This document shows positions 34,369-46,487 of a stretch of DNA of 56,682 bases, in pieces. Position 1 is the stretch's first letter; each line of letters opens with the position of its first letter. The translations under genes and the position numbers were made by a program. Under the pieces are notes generated by a model that was not told the DNA's origin, did not search any database, and was given only the letters and a program-made list of their open reading frames with translations. Origin of the DNA: Chara braunii (Eukaryota > Streptophyta > Charophyceae > Charales > Characeae); assembly GCA_003427395.1 (NCBI GenBank), contig BFEA01000394.1, positions 438,962 to 495,643 on the forward strand, read 5' to 3'.

Positions 34369-35012
34369 TGTGCGTGTATTTCTTGTCGAAGATTGAATGC
34401 GTCTGCACGACATTGTAAGAGTTTGCCCTGGTGTTACTCTTCTGTCTGCCTTTTGATGGGCTGCCCTGTTGTACTCTTCTTTTGCTTATGTGGACCTCAG
34501 TGATGCCGTTATATGCTTATATTGCTCCCCAGTTTTGTTGTTGCTGTCTGCTTCATGTTCATGCTATTGTGGCTGCACTCACTCCACTTCCTGCATTTGT
34601 TTGTTTGGATGTGCATGTGTATATGTCTGAGTATTGAAATGTGTTGGTGGTTCCTTGGGTCATCATGTGTGCGCTATTTTTTTGTGTCAGGCACGTGCGT
34701 GTGTTTGTCTATGTGTATGTATGCACATGGTTGTTCACAGCTGGTGTTTCCTGGGCTGTGTGTGTGCGCGCCTGAGCACGCATGTTGAGGCTGTGCAGGT
34801 AGGTATGTATGTGTGCATGTATGCGTGTGTGGATGTTTGTGTGTGTGTGGTGTGCGTGCATGTGTGTGTGTTCGTATGCGCATTTGTGTGGGTGTGGCTG
34901 TGGGTGTGTGGCAATGAGGAGGTCTGCGTTCTTGGAATTGTATGGGATGACGTGGCTTGCATGGTATGGGTGGAGTTGGAGTTGGAGTTGGACTGGGGGA
35001 ACAATTTTAAAG

Positions 35013-35153
35013 GTGCGAGGAAAGCTTGGAATTGGATCTCTTTTTGCTTCAGTGCTGCGCTGTGATCTCTTCCCCTGAAGAATTTGTGAAGCGTGTGCAG
35101 TCAAGATTTGGGCTTGCGGAGTACTTTGGACTGGACAGGTCACCACCCGCAGA
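35013..35153 (+). CDS. PRT6: PRT6 exon 3 (codons 946-993)
   Basis: This 141-nt exon lies between TTTTAAAG acceptor and GTAAGTG donor. It encodes CEESLELDLFLLQCCAV and then FVKRVQSRFGLAEYFGLD, which follow directly on the exon 2 AGMWRRNG block in plant PRT6 (the LELDLFLLQCCA motif is highly conserved). The first base completes the Trp codon opened by exon 2, and the last two bases GA are completed to Glu by exon 4. It was recognised from homology order and splice sites; the longest open frame on this strand is a different one, so a simple ORF scan misses it. Confidence 0.93.
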
Positions 35154-35464
35154 GTAAGTGCCCATCTCTGCATTGCTTACCATCTACCGCATTTTCGTGT
35201 TAAGCCACCAGCTTTTCAACCTGTTTTGTTGAAGCTGCCACTTGCTCTAGTTGTCAATTTGGTGCAGATGAAGAGAAACAAGCTCCACTGCTGCCAACTT
35301 ACATGTCTTTGATCTCTGTCCCATGGTTCAGGTCAGCGAATGTTGCGATGATGCCTTGGGCCTATTACTGGACTAACCCATGGCTGTTGATTTTAAGTCG
35401 GTTGATTGGATTTTGTACCAGTCCAGTAGTTCTGGCAGATTCAGGGGACCATCTGGTGGAGGCT

Positions 35465-36507
35465 TTAAACCACCAGTGTAAATTTGAATTGTGTCGAGCC
35501 TAAAAGAAATTGGTACCGCTGCTTGGAAAATAAACGGTGGCACCAGTACCCGCCACTGCAGTTAGACACTGGAAGGCTGTCCATTTCACTCGTGTGCCAC
35601 GGCAGCCAAACCCTCCACAAAGCCAGGTCGTGTATCTGGCCGAATTCGAGCACCAGATACAGGTGGTTTCAAAGAGATACAGCAACTATGAAGAAGAGGG
35701 GGGGAAAGAAAAGAAAAGAAAACTCACACTGACGTTTTCTGCTGAGGTTGGCGGCAATAGCAGTAGGATACATCCCAGTTAGGCCGTGGTCTGAGTGATA
35801 CCCTCAAAGGAATGTGCCTGTATCTACCCCAAAACGGTTAAAGATTCATGAAAAAAAAACAGCAAAACAATGGTCCTACTTTCAGAAAGGTTGGCATCCC
35901 CGTGAAAACAGGTGCCTCTCCACTTGTTTTGCTGGCAGTCCGTGATGACAGGCGCCAGTAACTAGTTGAGGGCTGCTTGCCCCCAGAGGCATGCCCCTCG
36001 ATGCATAAAGACTGTTTTAGATGGTAGATATGTGCACCGAGATGAACGGACTACCAGGAATAGTTGGAAAACGTCCTGGCTTGCTGGCAGGGTACCTAAA
36101 ACAGAAAGATTCTTAGAGTTCCCTCGAATATGGCCCAGGAATGTGGCCAAATCCATCCCAAATGAAACCCAGTAAACCTAGAATATGGAAAGATACATTG
36201 CCAGCTTTTTTGTCTTTTGTGCAGCCAGGCCCAATGCTTCTCGTTTTTATTCTTTTTTTTTTGTTTTTTTTTGTTTTTCCCTTTTTCTTTGTTGTTATCC
36301 CGGTGCCAGCGATGCTGGCTCTGTACGTGAATGTGGAAATGCACGGGCAGATAGGACAACCAGGAAAGCTTTAGTCCAGTTGCCCGTTTTGGATGGGCCC
36401 ACAAGCCTACTTGCGCGTTGCTTCACCAGGCCGGCCCCGAGCCCCAAATTTCTCGTTGCGACAAGTTTACTTCTCTGCAAGGCTGGTGCCGTGCACTAGT
36501 GGTTTAA
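35465..36507. mobile_element. TTAA/ACCACC element, about 1.04 kb
   Basis: The left end is TTAAACCACCAGTGT at 35465 and the right end is ACTAGTGGTTTAA at 36507. The right TTAA is shared with a further left end (TTTAAACCACCAGTACACC at 36503), so two elements abut. The interior includes a T-rich run and the tag ATGGAAAGATACATTGCCA seen also near 56.2 and 56.4 kb. No transposase was seen. Confidence 0.7.
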
Positions 36508-36830
36508 ACCACCAGTACACCCCCCAGCCTCTTCTACCAAGCCGACATGCCCCTGCGCGCTGAGTTTTGCCGAGCCCGGAGGCAGTGGGAACCGGTGTTG
36601 TTGTTGCGATGATGCATTGGTCCTATTACTGGACTAACCGATGGCTGTTGATTTTAAGTTGGTTGATGAATTTTGTAGCAGTCCTGTAGTTCTGGCAGAT
36701 TCAGGGGACCATCAGGTGGAGGCCTTAAACCACCAGTACACCTGGGCCTGTTCTACCGAGCCGACGTGTGCCTGCACGCTGAGTTTTGCCGAGCCCAGAG
36801 GCGGCAGGAAACGGTAAGGGAAATTTTGCC
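36503..36830. mobile_element. Further TTAA/ACCACC ends with duplicated flanks
   Basis: Left ends lie at 36503 and 36725. The 90 bp after each are similar (TACCAAGCCGACATG / TACCGAGCCGACGTG, GCTGAGTTTTGCCGAGCCC). The 125 bp before 36725 repeat the 125 bp before 35465 (ATTACTGGACTAACC, TTCTGGCAGATTCAGGGGAC). The segment therefore arose by duplication of element plus flank. Confidence 0.75.
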
Positions 36831-37151
36831 GGTTGGCACCAGTGCCGCCCTCTATGCTGGACCTGCTTCCAGCAGCAGCTGAAAGAACAGGTGGGCGCCT
36901 TTTTCTCGTTTTCACTCATGTGCCACGCTGAGCCTGGCCAGAAGTTGAATACATTCTGGGAAGTGCTAGCGTGAGAATGCCCTGAAATGGAAGGGGCTGA
37001 TGGGTATCGATTGCTCCCCGCGTCGCATGGGGAGTCACATCAGAAAGTGCAGAAATTCATCTTTCTTATGGGAAAAAAAGTTAAAAAGGAATGGACGCCA
37101 GTAACATCTTGTATGTTGGGAATGTTTTTTTTTGCTGTATTTTCCTGACAG

Positions 37152-37395
37152 ATATGAGTCTTCTCTTGCGGAGGAGATGCTTCTCCTCTTGATTCGCATT
37201 GTTGCCGAGAGGGCTTTCTGCGGTTTGGGTACAGCTGAGGCGGTGAGACGAGAGTTAATCCAGAGGCTGGCAGCAGGAGATGCCACACATTCCAGTCTTG
37301 TTAAAGCACTTCCACCCCGTCTCCAGGGAAGCAGTCACGTACAGGAATGTCTGGATGCGGTTGCCTCCTATACGATGCCCTTGGGCATGGAGCAG
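37152..37395 (+). CDS. PRT6: PRT6 exon 4 (codons 993-1074)
   Basis: The exon is bounded by a good polypyrimidine tract and CAG acceptor ending at 37151, and by GAGCAG|GTGCTT. It encodes YESSLAEEMLLLLIRIVAER, then FCGLGTAEAVRRELIQRLA, GDATHSSLVKALPPRLQG and YTMPLGMEQ. These match the PRT6 segment in which a MLxLLIxIxxERRFCGLSTAE block and a GDxTHSQLVKSLP block occur in that order. It ends in phase 0, and exon 5 begins with the Gly that follows in the family. The LTR retrotransposon of intron 4 starts only 154 bp downstream of its donor. Confidence 0.94.
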
Positions 37396-37549
37396 GTGCT
37401 TTTCTTTCTCTCAATCCTCCCGTTTCTTCCTCGTCTTTCTGTTTCCTTGTCTCGTCTTTGTTTCTATCTTCCCCTTTCTTTTCTCCGCTGCTCATTCCAT
37501 CTTCTCACTCCCTTCTCTGTCTCCTTCTGGACCTTCTCAGTTGGATCTC

Positions 37550-38697
37550 TGTAATGAACCCAGTCTGTAAGATACTCGCCAGATGTTGAAATACGAAGTA
37601 ACTCAACTCTGAACAATGTCTCCAATAATCATAAAAGGTTCGTTATATCGGAAAATTCCGTCTTGTTAGGCGCGGATCAACACATCGAACTACCTAATGT
37701 GATCTCTGATACAATGTCTCGTTTCCAGTAGACGAAGAGAGTGGAGGGGGAATAGACAGAATAGAAGGTGGAGGAGATAGTGATCTCTGATACAATGTCT
37801 CGTTTCCAGTAGACGAAGAGAGTGGAGGGGGAATAGACAGAAAAGAAGGTGGAGGAGATAGTAACCATCAATGACCACAAAGATAGTAGCCTAACATTTC
37901 CCACTCCTCCTTCGGACTTCCTCGTCTCCACGTCAGCAAAACAGTATCCAGTAACGAGCTTGATGAATCCTGATCACATTGAAGTGCCACGTGACACATG
38001 AAGACGTTGGAGACAATCAGCAGCGCACAGTATCGACATCAACTTCAGGTAAGTATTCCGATCCCTCTCAATCATCCACAAATCCCGATCTGCCTCCTTG
38101 TCGCATCCAACTCAGCAACGTAGACAATGTGGCAATTGCCACATCAGCAAAGAAGACAGTGGCATGCGAGACATCAGCAATGTTGAAGACAGCGTGGCCC
38201 TGCGCCACGTCAGCACAGGCCGACGCCAATGCAGAAGGCGCCAGCGTGAAGCAGCAGTCTCGCGTAGTCGTCCACCGTGCCAGTGTACAGCCAGCGTCAA
38301 AGCAGCAGAGCAAGACTGAATGTTGACTCCCTGGAGGCCAGGCCTTATTTAATGTTTGACGAGGCTGACCGGCCTCAGGTATCCCACCCAGGGTGGCTCA
38401 GATTGACTCACAGCCGAAGGCCTGGATCGTGTGCAGTTGCAGACTTACACTTGGTCCGAATGTTGTCTTGGTACCTGCATACAAACAAGTGTCTGTGTCT
38501 GACGGGCGGCCTAGGCTGGGTGCATGCAGACTTTGACTTTTGGGCTGTTGGGCAGTTGACCGCAGTCAACTGTTGGGCACACAGGCCCTGAGCCAAATTG
38601 GGGTTTCCTCCCCCTTGGCCTTTGCGGCCTCAGACTGGGGTCGCGGCCTGTGTGTGGCCCTGAGGCCACCTAAGGGCATACTGAGTGGGGTATTGCA
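37550..38697 (-). repeat. 3' LTR of the gypsy element (1148 bp)
   Basis: It starts TGTAATGAACCCAGTCTGTA and ends GGGGTATTGCA on the plus strand. It is longer than the 5' LTR mainly because a segment of about 84 bp (GTGATCTCTGATACAATGTC ...) is tandemly duplicated at about 37700-37865. The purine-rich stretch GGGCCGGCAGGAA precedes it on the minus strand. Confidence 0.95.
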
Positions 38698-38829
38698 TTC
38701 CTGCCGGCCCAAATTTCGAGTTCCATCGCATAAATACATTATTTTTGTTGTTAACCCCCGTTCATATGCAGCAACAATATCAGGAGCAATAGGTAGTAGT
38801 TCTTTCTTACTAAACCACCTAGCTTTAGA

Positions 38830-40207
38830 AGGAGGTTAGAACTTGAACTGTACCTTGTACTGCTTCTACGGTCTTCCTCTACCTCGTGTAGAGAAGTAAC
38901 CATGCTCTAGAATCTTTTCGACTTCGTAGCCTCCATTCATGGAGGGTGGGAACATAGATGGTCTGTTAGGAAACTCGTTTCCTTCTACATATGGCAAGAG
39001 TTTAGACGCGTGAAAGACAGAATAGGTTCTAAGGTGTGGGGGTACATCAATTCGGTAAGAAGGTCCGTTTGCATCCCCAATCACCTTGAGAACTTCCCAG
39101 GGTCCGTAATAGACGGGCAACAATTTTTGAGACGCATTCTCTTTCGAGGAAAACTCTTTAGACTTTACCCACACTAGGTCCCCTTCTTGCAACTTAGAAG
39201 GCCGGCGATGCTTGTTGGCCTGTTCAATCATCTGTAGTTGGGCTTTCTGTAAATTTTCTTTTATGTCTTCCTCGTATAAAAGTGTGAATTCTCGAGTACT
39301 TGGGTTTAACCTCTGAATCTGGTCCCGGGTTAGAGCATCAATGGAACACCGTGGTTTCCAACCTTTATGCAATGCATTCGGTGTTCTTCCTGTAACAGTA
39401 TGTAAACTATTATTGTATGCACTTGCAATCTTAGGTAAGTTCTCATCCCAATCTATCTGATCGGGTCGTACATACATGCACAAAAGTTGTTGGCATAGAC
39501 GATTCATTTGCTCAGTTTGGCCATTCGTTTCAGGGTCCAACCTAGTGCCATAGACTTCCATCAACTTTTGTCATTGTAGTCCACTGAACCGGACATCCCT
39601 ATCGAAAACGACGGTCTTTGGGAAACCTCATTCTGAGACCCATCGCATTTGAAACTTTTGGATGACTAGTTCAGTCTTAGCTTCTGCAGGCAAAGGAATG
39701 AATATAGCATATTTTGAGAATCGATCTACAATGACCATTAGCTGACTGTTGCCGTTTCGACTCTTAGTGAGACTCGTGAAATCAATGGAGATAAACTCAC
39801 CTGGCTCACTTGTAATAGTTAGCGGTCTCAATAGTCCCAGGGGATTCTCATGCGAGGGCTTGTTCCTCTGGCAAACAAGACAAGTCCACACATAGGTTAG
39901 CACATCCTCCATTCCTTTCCATTTATCGACATACGTTTTCTTGAAATTGCAGTGCCCCTAAGTATCATGACATTCCCCAATAATTAAACTTTTTATTCGT
40001 TCTTTATGATGAATACTAAGTCTTTCTTCGGTCTTGTTGATAAAGAAGAGTAAACCATCAGTCATTCTATATTCGGGAAAGAGTTCATGGTTTCTTTGTA
40101 GGGTTCCAACAATAGGACTCCATATAGGATCGTCTGCATAACCCTTACGAATTTGCTCTTTCAACTCGTTCCCAACATCGAGATAGGAGACAATTGTTCC
40201 AAAGAAA
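38830..40207 (-). pseudogene. Gypsy integrase and chromodomain, degenerate
   Basis: Minus-strand pieces carry WTCLVCQRNKPS (end of the zinc-binding domain), FISIDFTSLTKS and MVIVDRFSKYAIFIPL (first catalytic region), GTRLDPETNGQTEQMNR (catalytic Glu region) and YYGPWEVLKVIG with VPPHLRTYSVFHASKLLPY (C-terminal domain). YEVEKILEHGYFSTRGRGRP begins a chromodomain. A TAG at 38863 interrupts it, after which KQYKVQFKF continues in frame. The first half is broken by several stops. Confidence 0.9.
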
Positions 40208-41400
40208 TCAACGTCTGGACAAAGCATCCCCAACCACATTGGACTTTCCTTTGATCGTCTTTAGTTCAAAGTCAAATGTGTTTATGGAAGCGGACCATCT
40301 TACTAACTTGTCAAAAAGTTTAGGTTGGAGTCTTAATCCACTGCAGGGTAGAGTGGTAGCAAGTAGTGTTTCCAGGTGTCCAGTGCAGCAACTAAAAGGC
40401 ATACAATCCCGTTTTATAAGTGGAGTCGGCCACTTTTTCAAACGACAGTCGTCTGGACATAAACTCAATAGGTTTATATTCCTTACCGTTGGCCTGCTGT
40501 AACACAGTCCCAATTCCATACCGACTTGCGTCAGTTGTGACAATGAAAGGGAGAGAAGGATCAACAATCTTTAAGACATGGTAGTGAGTCGGCACGTATT
40601 TTAACTTCTTGAACGACGATTCACAATCTTTGTCTCATAACCAAGGATTTTCTTTCTTCAGTAGTCTTCTCATAGGCGCAGTTATTAAGGAGAAGTTCCT
40701 TACAAACTTCCTGTAATAACTAGCAAGTCCTAGGAAAGACTTGAGCTCATTGATAGTCTTAGGTTGGGGCCAATCTCGAATTGTTGTTATCTTCTTCGGT
40801 TTGGGCCTTAGTCCTTCTTCACTCACTATATGCCCTAAGTATAAGACTTAAGGCTTAGCGAACTCAGACTTCTTAGGATTCAGTTTGAAGTTGCCCTTGC
40901 ACTTCTGAAGAACCATTCGTAGGTGTTTCTCGTGATACTAAAGTGTCTTGCTATACATGAGGATATCATCGAGATAGACAACTAAGAACTGATCCACCCA
41001 TTGATGAAATAGTTCATTCATGGACCTTTGAAAGGTGGTAGGAACTTTATTCAATCCGAAAGGCATAACCACGAACTCGTAGTGACCATACATGGTTCGG
41101 AAGGTTGTCTTGTGTTGATCCTCGGAAGCCACCTCGATGTGGTTGTACCCTGACTTGAGATCAATCTTACTAAAGTACCTGCATCCAATTGGTCCAACAA
41201 GTCGTCAATGCGCGGAAGTGGTTCCACGTTCTTGATAGTGATGGCATTCAACCCCTGATAATCAATGCATAATCTAAGTTCACCCTCCTTTTTGGGTACA
41301 AATAAGACAAGAGCACCATAAGGAGACGAGCTAGGGCGAATCTATCCTTTTCCAATTAGTTCTTGCAATTGCTTCTTTAATTCCTCAAGTTTCTGATGAG
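40208..41400 (-). pseudogene. Gypsy reverse transcriptase and RNase H, degenerate
   Basis: [40 protein letters not shown] and VVYLDDILMYSKTL (YLDD catalytic box, 40985-40965 region) mark the RT. GHIVSEEGLRPKPKKI and FLGLASYYRKFV mark the connection. FIVTTDASRYGIGTVLQQ with FMSRRLSFEK marks RNase H. Stop codons follow YSKTL, ENPWL and LYAF, and a frameshift lies near 41180. Confidence 0.9.
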
Positions 41401-41744
41401 ACATACAATAGATGGTACCATTGCGAATCTTGCTACCGGGGATAATCTCTATCGTGTGCTTGATAGCAAGCTCAATGATTCCCGTTGGCTCCGTCTGTAG
41501 GTCCTTGTACTCATCGAGTCATCTTTCAATAGGAGGAGGGTAGGACGAGGAGCATTCTCCTACTTGCTTAACGAGCACCATCATCACATCCTAATCGAAC
41601 TTTTTTTTTGAGACCATATATCGGGAGGCTGGATAATTCGTACAAGAGAAGGAAAGTGACGAGCTAGAGCCAGACTTGTGATACAATTGCTTGAAGTTTG
41701 GACTTTTAGTCAGTTAACTTTACAATATTCTTTTTGAACTTAAC

Positions 41745-42056
41745 TTATGGGTCGGCTTCTTCGTGCCAATCCATTCCATGAATCATGTCAAAGGGTAGGC
41801 CTTTTTCAAGTAGGAAGGATACTTCGTGTAAGATCTTCTTTCCTTCCTTGGTCTTGAAATAGCATTTAACACGATCAACATATAGAGAGACAAGGCTCTT
41901 GTCAGCCAGCATAGACGTGATAGGTCTATGTAAGTCTCTTACCTTTATCCCCAGATGCAACTTTTGAATTGCCTTCTCTGAGATGTAAGACCGCGTCAAT
42001 CCTGGGTTTAACAGGGCACCTACTCGCGTATGTGCAATCTCAATATGTGCAATCAA
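41745..42056 (-). pseudogene. Gypsy aspartic protease, catalytic motif altered
   Basis: The frame reads ALLNPGLTRSYISEKAIQKL and, near its end, GLPFDMIHGMDWHEEADP, as in retroviral-type proteases of plant gypsy elements. The expected D-T/S-G active site is NPG, so the catalytic Asp is lost. Confidence 0.8.
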
Positions 42057-42079
42057 TCACTCTCCCTTAGACTTTCCTT

Positions 42080-44166
42080 TCTTAGCCCACGAACTCCTTA
42101 GCTACAAGTTCATTTTCAAGTTCGTCAAGGGAATGGTTCAGTGAGACAGAACACAAAATTGTTTCAGGGTGTTCTGAACGACAGGCCGAAGAAGAGTCAT
42201 CCTTTGCCGTATGAGCCGAGGGGTTGAAAGGGGTTATTGGCGTCTTAACTTTATCTAAACCCCTCAACTCAGTAGGACCAGATGCTACTCCTACTGGCTG
42301 CTCCCTTTTGGGTTCGAATGAGAGGGCACCATGCTATGACGTGCCCTACAATGCCGCACTTCAAGCACTACCTATTATCCATTCTTTCCTGCCAGTCTTC
42401 CCGTGGCAGGCCCATCTTCTCCCAAGGCTTTCCGTCTACAATGCCGGGATGCTCGAGAAAGGAGCGTGGCCTCCTCTTCTTGTTCCATGGTTTGGTGCAA
42501 CCCTTGTTGGCCACCACAACAACGACGTCACCCTTTCCCGACTCACTGTTGTCAGTACCTCCGCCCTCGGCCTCATCAAAGGGTAACTTTTCCACGGTGT
42601 CATCATCAAAGATGATGAGCATGTGGTCCTGTCGCTTTTGCCGCCACATGATTCGCTTACCGTACCCGCCAACCAGACTGCTCTTCACAACGGAAGCATA
42701 GGTTCCCTTTACGTGTGCGGTCATTTGCTCCCCTTGGAGTGCGAGGTCACAAAAATGCCTATAGTTATACTTTCTGGATTTGGCCTCAGCCACGAGATGT
42801 CCTCGGATGGGTTCTGGTAAAGCTCGCGAGAAGATATAAAGGACTTGGTAGTCCTGCAGGTTCAGACGTGGTACCTGCAACAACCGATCAACTTCACGAG
42901 ACAATGCATCCACAGTTGTCCAACGCTTTTGGCCAATAGTAGTGAGCTCATCAAAGGCCTTATCGGCCGTGGTCTTGTCCAGGAATCTCTCCTTTTGGAG
43001 GAATTCCCGGAGGGTCAATGTTTTGGCCCACTCAACTATGTCTTCGAAGCCGGCAGCGTTAGCCTCAGACAATACCCATTCCTTGGCTGTGTCCCCGAGA
43101 CATGAAGTTGTGAAAGCCACTTGGCTTTCGAGCTCTACCGGTGTAGTCCCACAATATATCTGGATCTCAGTGATCTAGAGCAACAGATGCTCGCCTCTCT
43201 TGCCATTGTAGGTAAAAGGTAATTTTATTTTCAATTTCTCTTTTCTTTTCGGCTTCTCAACTTCTTTGGCGGGTTCTTTCTTGGCGAGCTCTTCTTTCTT
43301 TTCCGCCGGTTTCTCATGTTCCTTCTCGGAAGTTCCGGGCTTGTCGGGCATCACCTTCGTGCTCTTGATTGCATCCTTCATAAGCTTCTCTTGGGGTTCC
43401 TTTCTTTTTTCCCCCCTGGCCACCTCCTCTATCACCACCTTGTCTTTGCCCTTCACAAGTGTAGTCATTGTCTCAATTGCGGCGGTGTTACTGTCAATCT
43501 TCAATTTCAAGATGCGCGAGGTAAGCCATCAAATTATTCAGGACGGATGCAAGGTTGGTATCTGTTCCTTCAAAGTGAAATTGTTGTCTGATTTCACCAA
43601 TTTTTCTCTCTTGCTGTTGTTTCTCCTTCTTTACTCTCCGGTATTCTACTATTTTTCCTCTCTTCATTCGAAGTTGCTTCCAATTGCTTGATGCTTGCCA
43701 TCATAATCTCTTCAGACAATTCAGGTTCCTTCACTTCCTCCCTCTTTTCTTCTTTGGCCTCTCCTTGCTGAATGATCTTCGCATAGTGCTCAGCCACATA
43801 TCGATCAAGTGTCATTCACGCTTGATTGATAGTCTTCTGTACTCTTAAGCTGGCCTCCATCATCTTGGCAGCTGTATCAGCTTCCTGTAGTTCGGTTTCT
43901 GCAGCGCGCAGATCGAACAAGCTGCTTATATGCTGTCCAGCTTCAGGGCCAGCATTCTGTACCTCAGCGAGTAAAGTACGAAGTCGAGTCAGCATTAGCT
44001 GCCGTCTCTCATCAGTTTGACCACGGGTCCGCAACACTCCCTCCTCCTCATCAGCGAACAAGGTGAGAGTGATGGGATAGAAGAAGAAAGGTATAAATCT
44101 GGTGAGAATGGAAGCGCTCAAACTTTTCCAGATGAAAGACATTTTTGCAAGATGTGTCTGCTGCAC
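42080..44166 (-). pseudogene. Gypsy gag polyprotein, broken
   Basis: From about 44166 down, three open pieces encode a helical N-terminal segment (TRLRTLLAEVQNAG, LQEADTAAKMME), a Lys/Glu-rich linker (EKPAEKKEELAKKEPAKEVE) and the retrotransposon gag domain (FTTSCLGDTAKEWVLSEAN, FLQKERFLDKTTADKAF, LQDYQVLYIFSRALPEPIRG). Stops at about 43816, 43594 and 43175 separate them. A CCHC knuckle was not seen. Confidence 0.85.
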
Positions 44167-45181
44167 AATAAATAATTACAAGACAATAATAAATTCCACG
44201 GCCACATCTGGTTTTCTACTACAGCAAGAAAGAAAATAACAAAAGAAGGAACAAATTTCAATTTACTCCTATTTCTAACTTCTGCTCTGTTCTATGTGTG
44301 ATGACGTCCTAGTGACAGGTACCGCAGCCACGGCCAGTGTGATCAAGACACAGCAACACAGGTGAGTATGCACAGCAACCACAGAACAGCCGGACAAGTG
44401 AGTATGTCAGCCAAGACAATCAACAACAATCAATTGTCAGCATTCTTTCCTCTACGGCTGTACCATCTGCAGAACCAATGCAGCCAGACACAAGGACCGG
44501 CACATGGCACTATCGTGAAGCTGTACCACCTGCCAGTACACAAGTGCAAGTATCAACACCTCACCCACGGCAGCATGCAAAGCATGCCACGTGACACCCC
44601 TGGAATGCTGATGCAGCACATGTGCCACGTCAGCGTCAAGAGCCAGCACGGCCTTCTGGTGGGATGACACGTCAGCAATGCCCGAACTGCCAACTCATCC
44701 ACCACTCGTATGCCACGTCAGATCGAAGTAGTACCGCTGGAGAGTGGAGCGCCAAGTCAGCAGGTAAGTTCCGACACAGGTACATGGCACGTCAGACAAT
44801 ACCCTGCCAATCCTAGGATGCCTCGTCAGCACCCCTGTCCTATGCCATGTAAGCGGCGGGCCATGTCAGCTATCTCGATTCCCACTCTCTCTCTCACCAG
44901 CACCATGTCATCCTGCTGCCAACGATGCTCTCGCCGGTATCTTGCCAGGTCAGCGACAAAGCGCCACATAAGCAATGTCGCCGTCTTCACGGTGTTCACG
45001 TCATCATCTTCAATGGAATGTGCGCACGCGCGTGGAAATCAATGTCTAGGCTCTCGGTAGTAATCGTGCTCTTTAATAAACGCGTTTCTCTCCTTTCACG
45101 CGTGGCATCTCCCACTTACCTGGGGGCCACGTGGCGCCTGACAGCAGATAGCGACGAAGAAGGTATGCTCTGATACCAAAT
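44167..45181 (-). promoter_or_regulatory. Gypsy 5' leader with primer-binding site and repeated TGACGTGG-like motifs
   Basis: TGGTATCAGAGC (45178-45167, minus strand) is the classical site complementary to the 3' end of initiator tRNA-Met, placed 3 nt inside the 5' LTR. Between 44585 and 44960 the word CCACGTCAGC and near variants (CACGTCAG, CATGTCAG, CTCGTCAG, CAAGTCAG) occurs about nine times. More copies lie in both LTRs. On the minus strand this reads TGACGTGG, the core recognised by plant bZIP factors. A regulatory role is inference. Confidence 0.8.
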
Positions 45182-46201
45182 TGTAATGAACCCAGTCTGT
45201 AAGATACTCGCCAGATGTTGAAATACAAAGTAACTCAACTCTGAACAATGTCTCCAATAATCATAAGTGTGATCTCTGATACAATGTATAGTTCCAAGTA
45301 GACGAAGATAGTGGAGTGGGAATAGACAGAATATAAGGTGGAAGAGATAGTAACCATCAATGACCACAAAGAGAGTTGCCCAACATTTCCCACTCCTTCT
45401 CCGGGCTTCCCTGCGTCCATGTCAGCAAAACAGTATCCAGTAAGGAGCCTGACGAATCCTGATCACATCGAAGTGCCACGTGGCACAGGAAGTCGTTGGA
45501 GACAATCAGCAGCGCACAGTATCGACATCGACTTCAGGTAAGTATCCTGATTCCTCTCAATCATCCACAGATCCTGATCTCCCTCCTTGTCGCGTCCCAC
45601 TCAGCAATGTAGACAGTGTGGCAATTGCCACGTCAGCAAAGAACACAGACTGGTATGCCCCACATCAGCAATGTTGAAGACAGCGTGGCCCTGTGCCACG
45701 TCAGCACAGGCTGGGGCCGATGCAGAAGGGGCCAGCGTGGAGCAGCAGTCTCGCGTCGTTGCCCACCGTGCCAGCGCACAGTCAGCGCCAAGCCAGCGTC
45801 CAGCCAGCGTCAAGCCAGCGTCTAGCTAGCGTCAAGCCAGCGTCAAGGCAGCATAGCAAGACTGAATGCTGACTCCCTGAAGGCCAGGCCTTATGTACTG
45901 TTTGACGAGGCTGACCGGCCTCAGGTATCCTGCCCACAGTGGCTCAGATTGACTCACAGCCGAAGGCCTGGATCTCCACTTGGTCCGAATGCTGTCCTGG
46001 TACCTGCATACAAACAAGTGCGTGTCTGACCGGCGGCCTGGGTTGGGTGCATGCAGACTGACGTTTGGGCCGCTGGGCAGTTGACCGTAGTCAACTGTCG
46101 GGTGCACAGGCCCTGAGCTAACTTGGGGTTTCCTCCCCCTTGGCCTTTGTGGCCTCAGACTGGGGTCGCGGCCTGTGTGTGGCCCTGAGCGGGGTACTGC
46201 A
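45182..46201 (-). repeat. 5' LTR of the gypsy element (1020 bp)
   Basis: It starts TGTAATGAACCCAGTCTGTA and ends GGGGTACTGCA on the plus strand. It is similar to the other LTR throughout but lacks its tandem duplication and has its own short array of GCCAGCGTC/CAAGCCAGC words at 45787-45850. Confidence 0.95.
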
Positions 46202-46487
46202 TCTCCTTTGTCTACTTTCTTTCATTGTGTACCCTTCATTTCTTCCACTTCTTCGCCAAAGCAAAGGCCTGGGCAACCAATAAATAAATACAAAGGCTTA
46301 GGCACTTGTTCGCAGTCATCTTGTGGTTGCTCTGTATAGGCCTGTTATTATGGTGGTTGGAATACTTGAATACAAAACAACCTCCGACGACAGTGGCAAT
46401 CCAAACTGCGAGGAGAAGTAGATACAGTGTATCTGGTTATCATTTTCGGAATCATCAGCTACAAAACTAATGTCAAAGATGGCATGA

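Larger units (their letters stand above)
37550..46201 (-). mobile_element. Ty3/gypsy LTR retrotransposon with chromodomain, decayed
   Basis: Two LTRs (37550-38697 and 45182-46201) flank a minus-strand internal region. Going down in coordinate it carries a primer site for tRNA-iMet, a long leader, gag, protease, RT, RNase H, integrase and chromodomain. This pol order (RT before integrase) and the chromodomain identify a Ty3/gypsy chromovirus. ATCTC (or TCTC, depending on how the boundary A is assigned) occurs on both sides (37545-37549 and 46201-46205) as target duplication. Many stops and frameshifts and differences between the LTRs show that it is old and inactive. It makes up three quarters of PRT6 intron 4. 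Confidence 0.95.
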
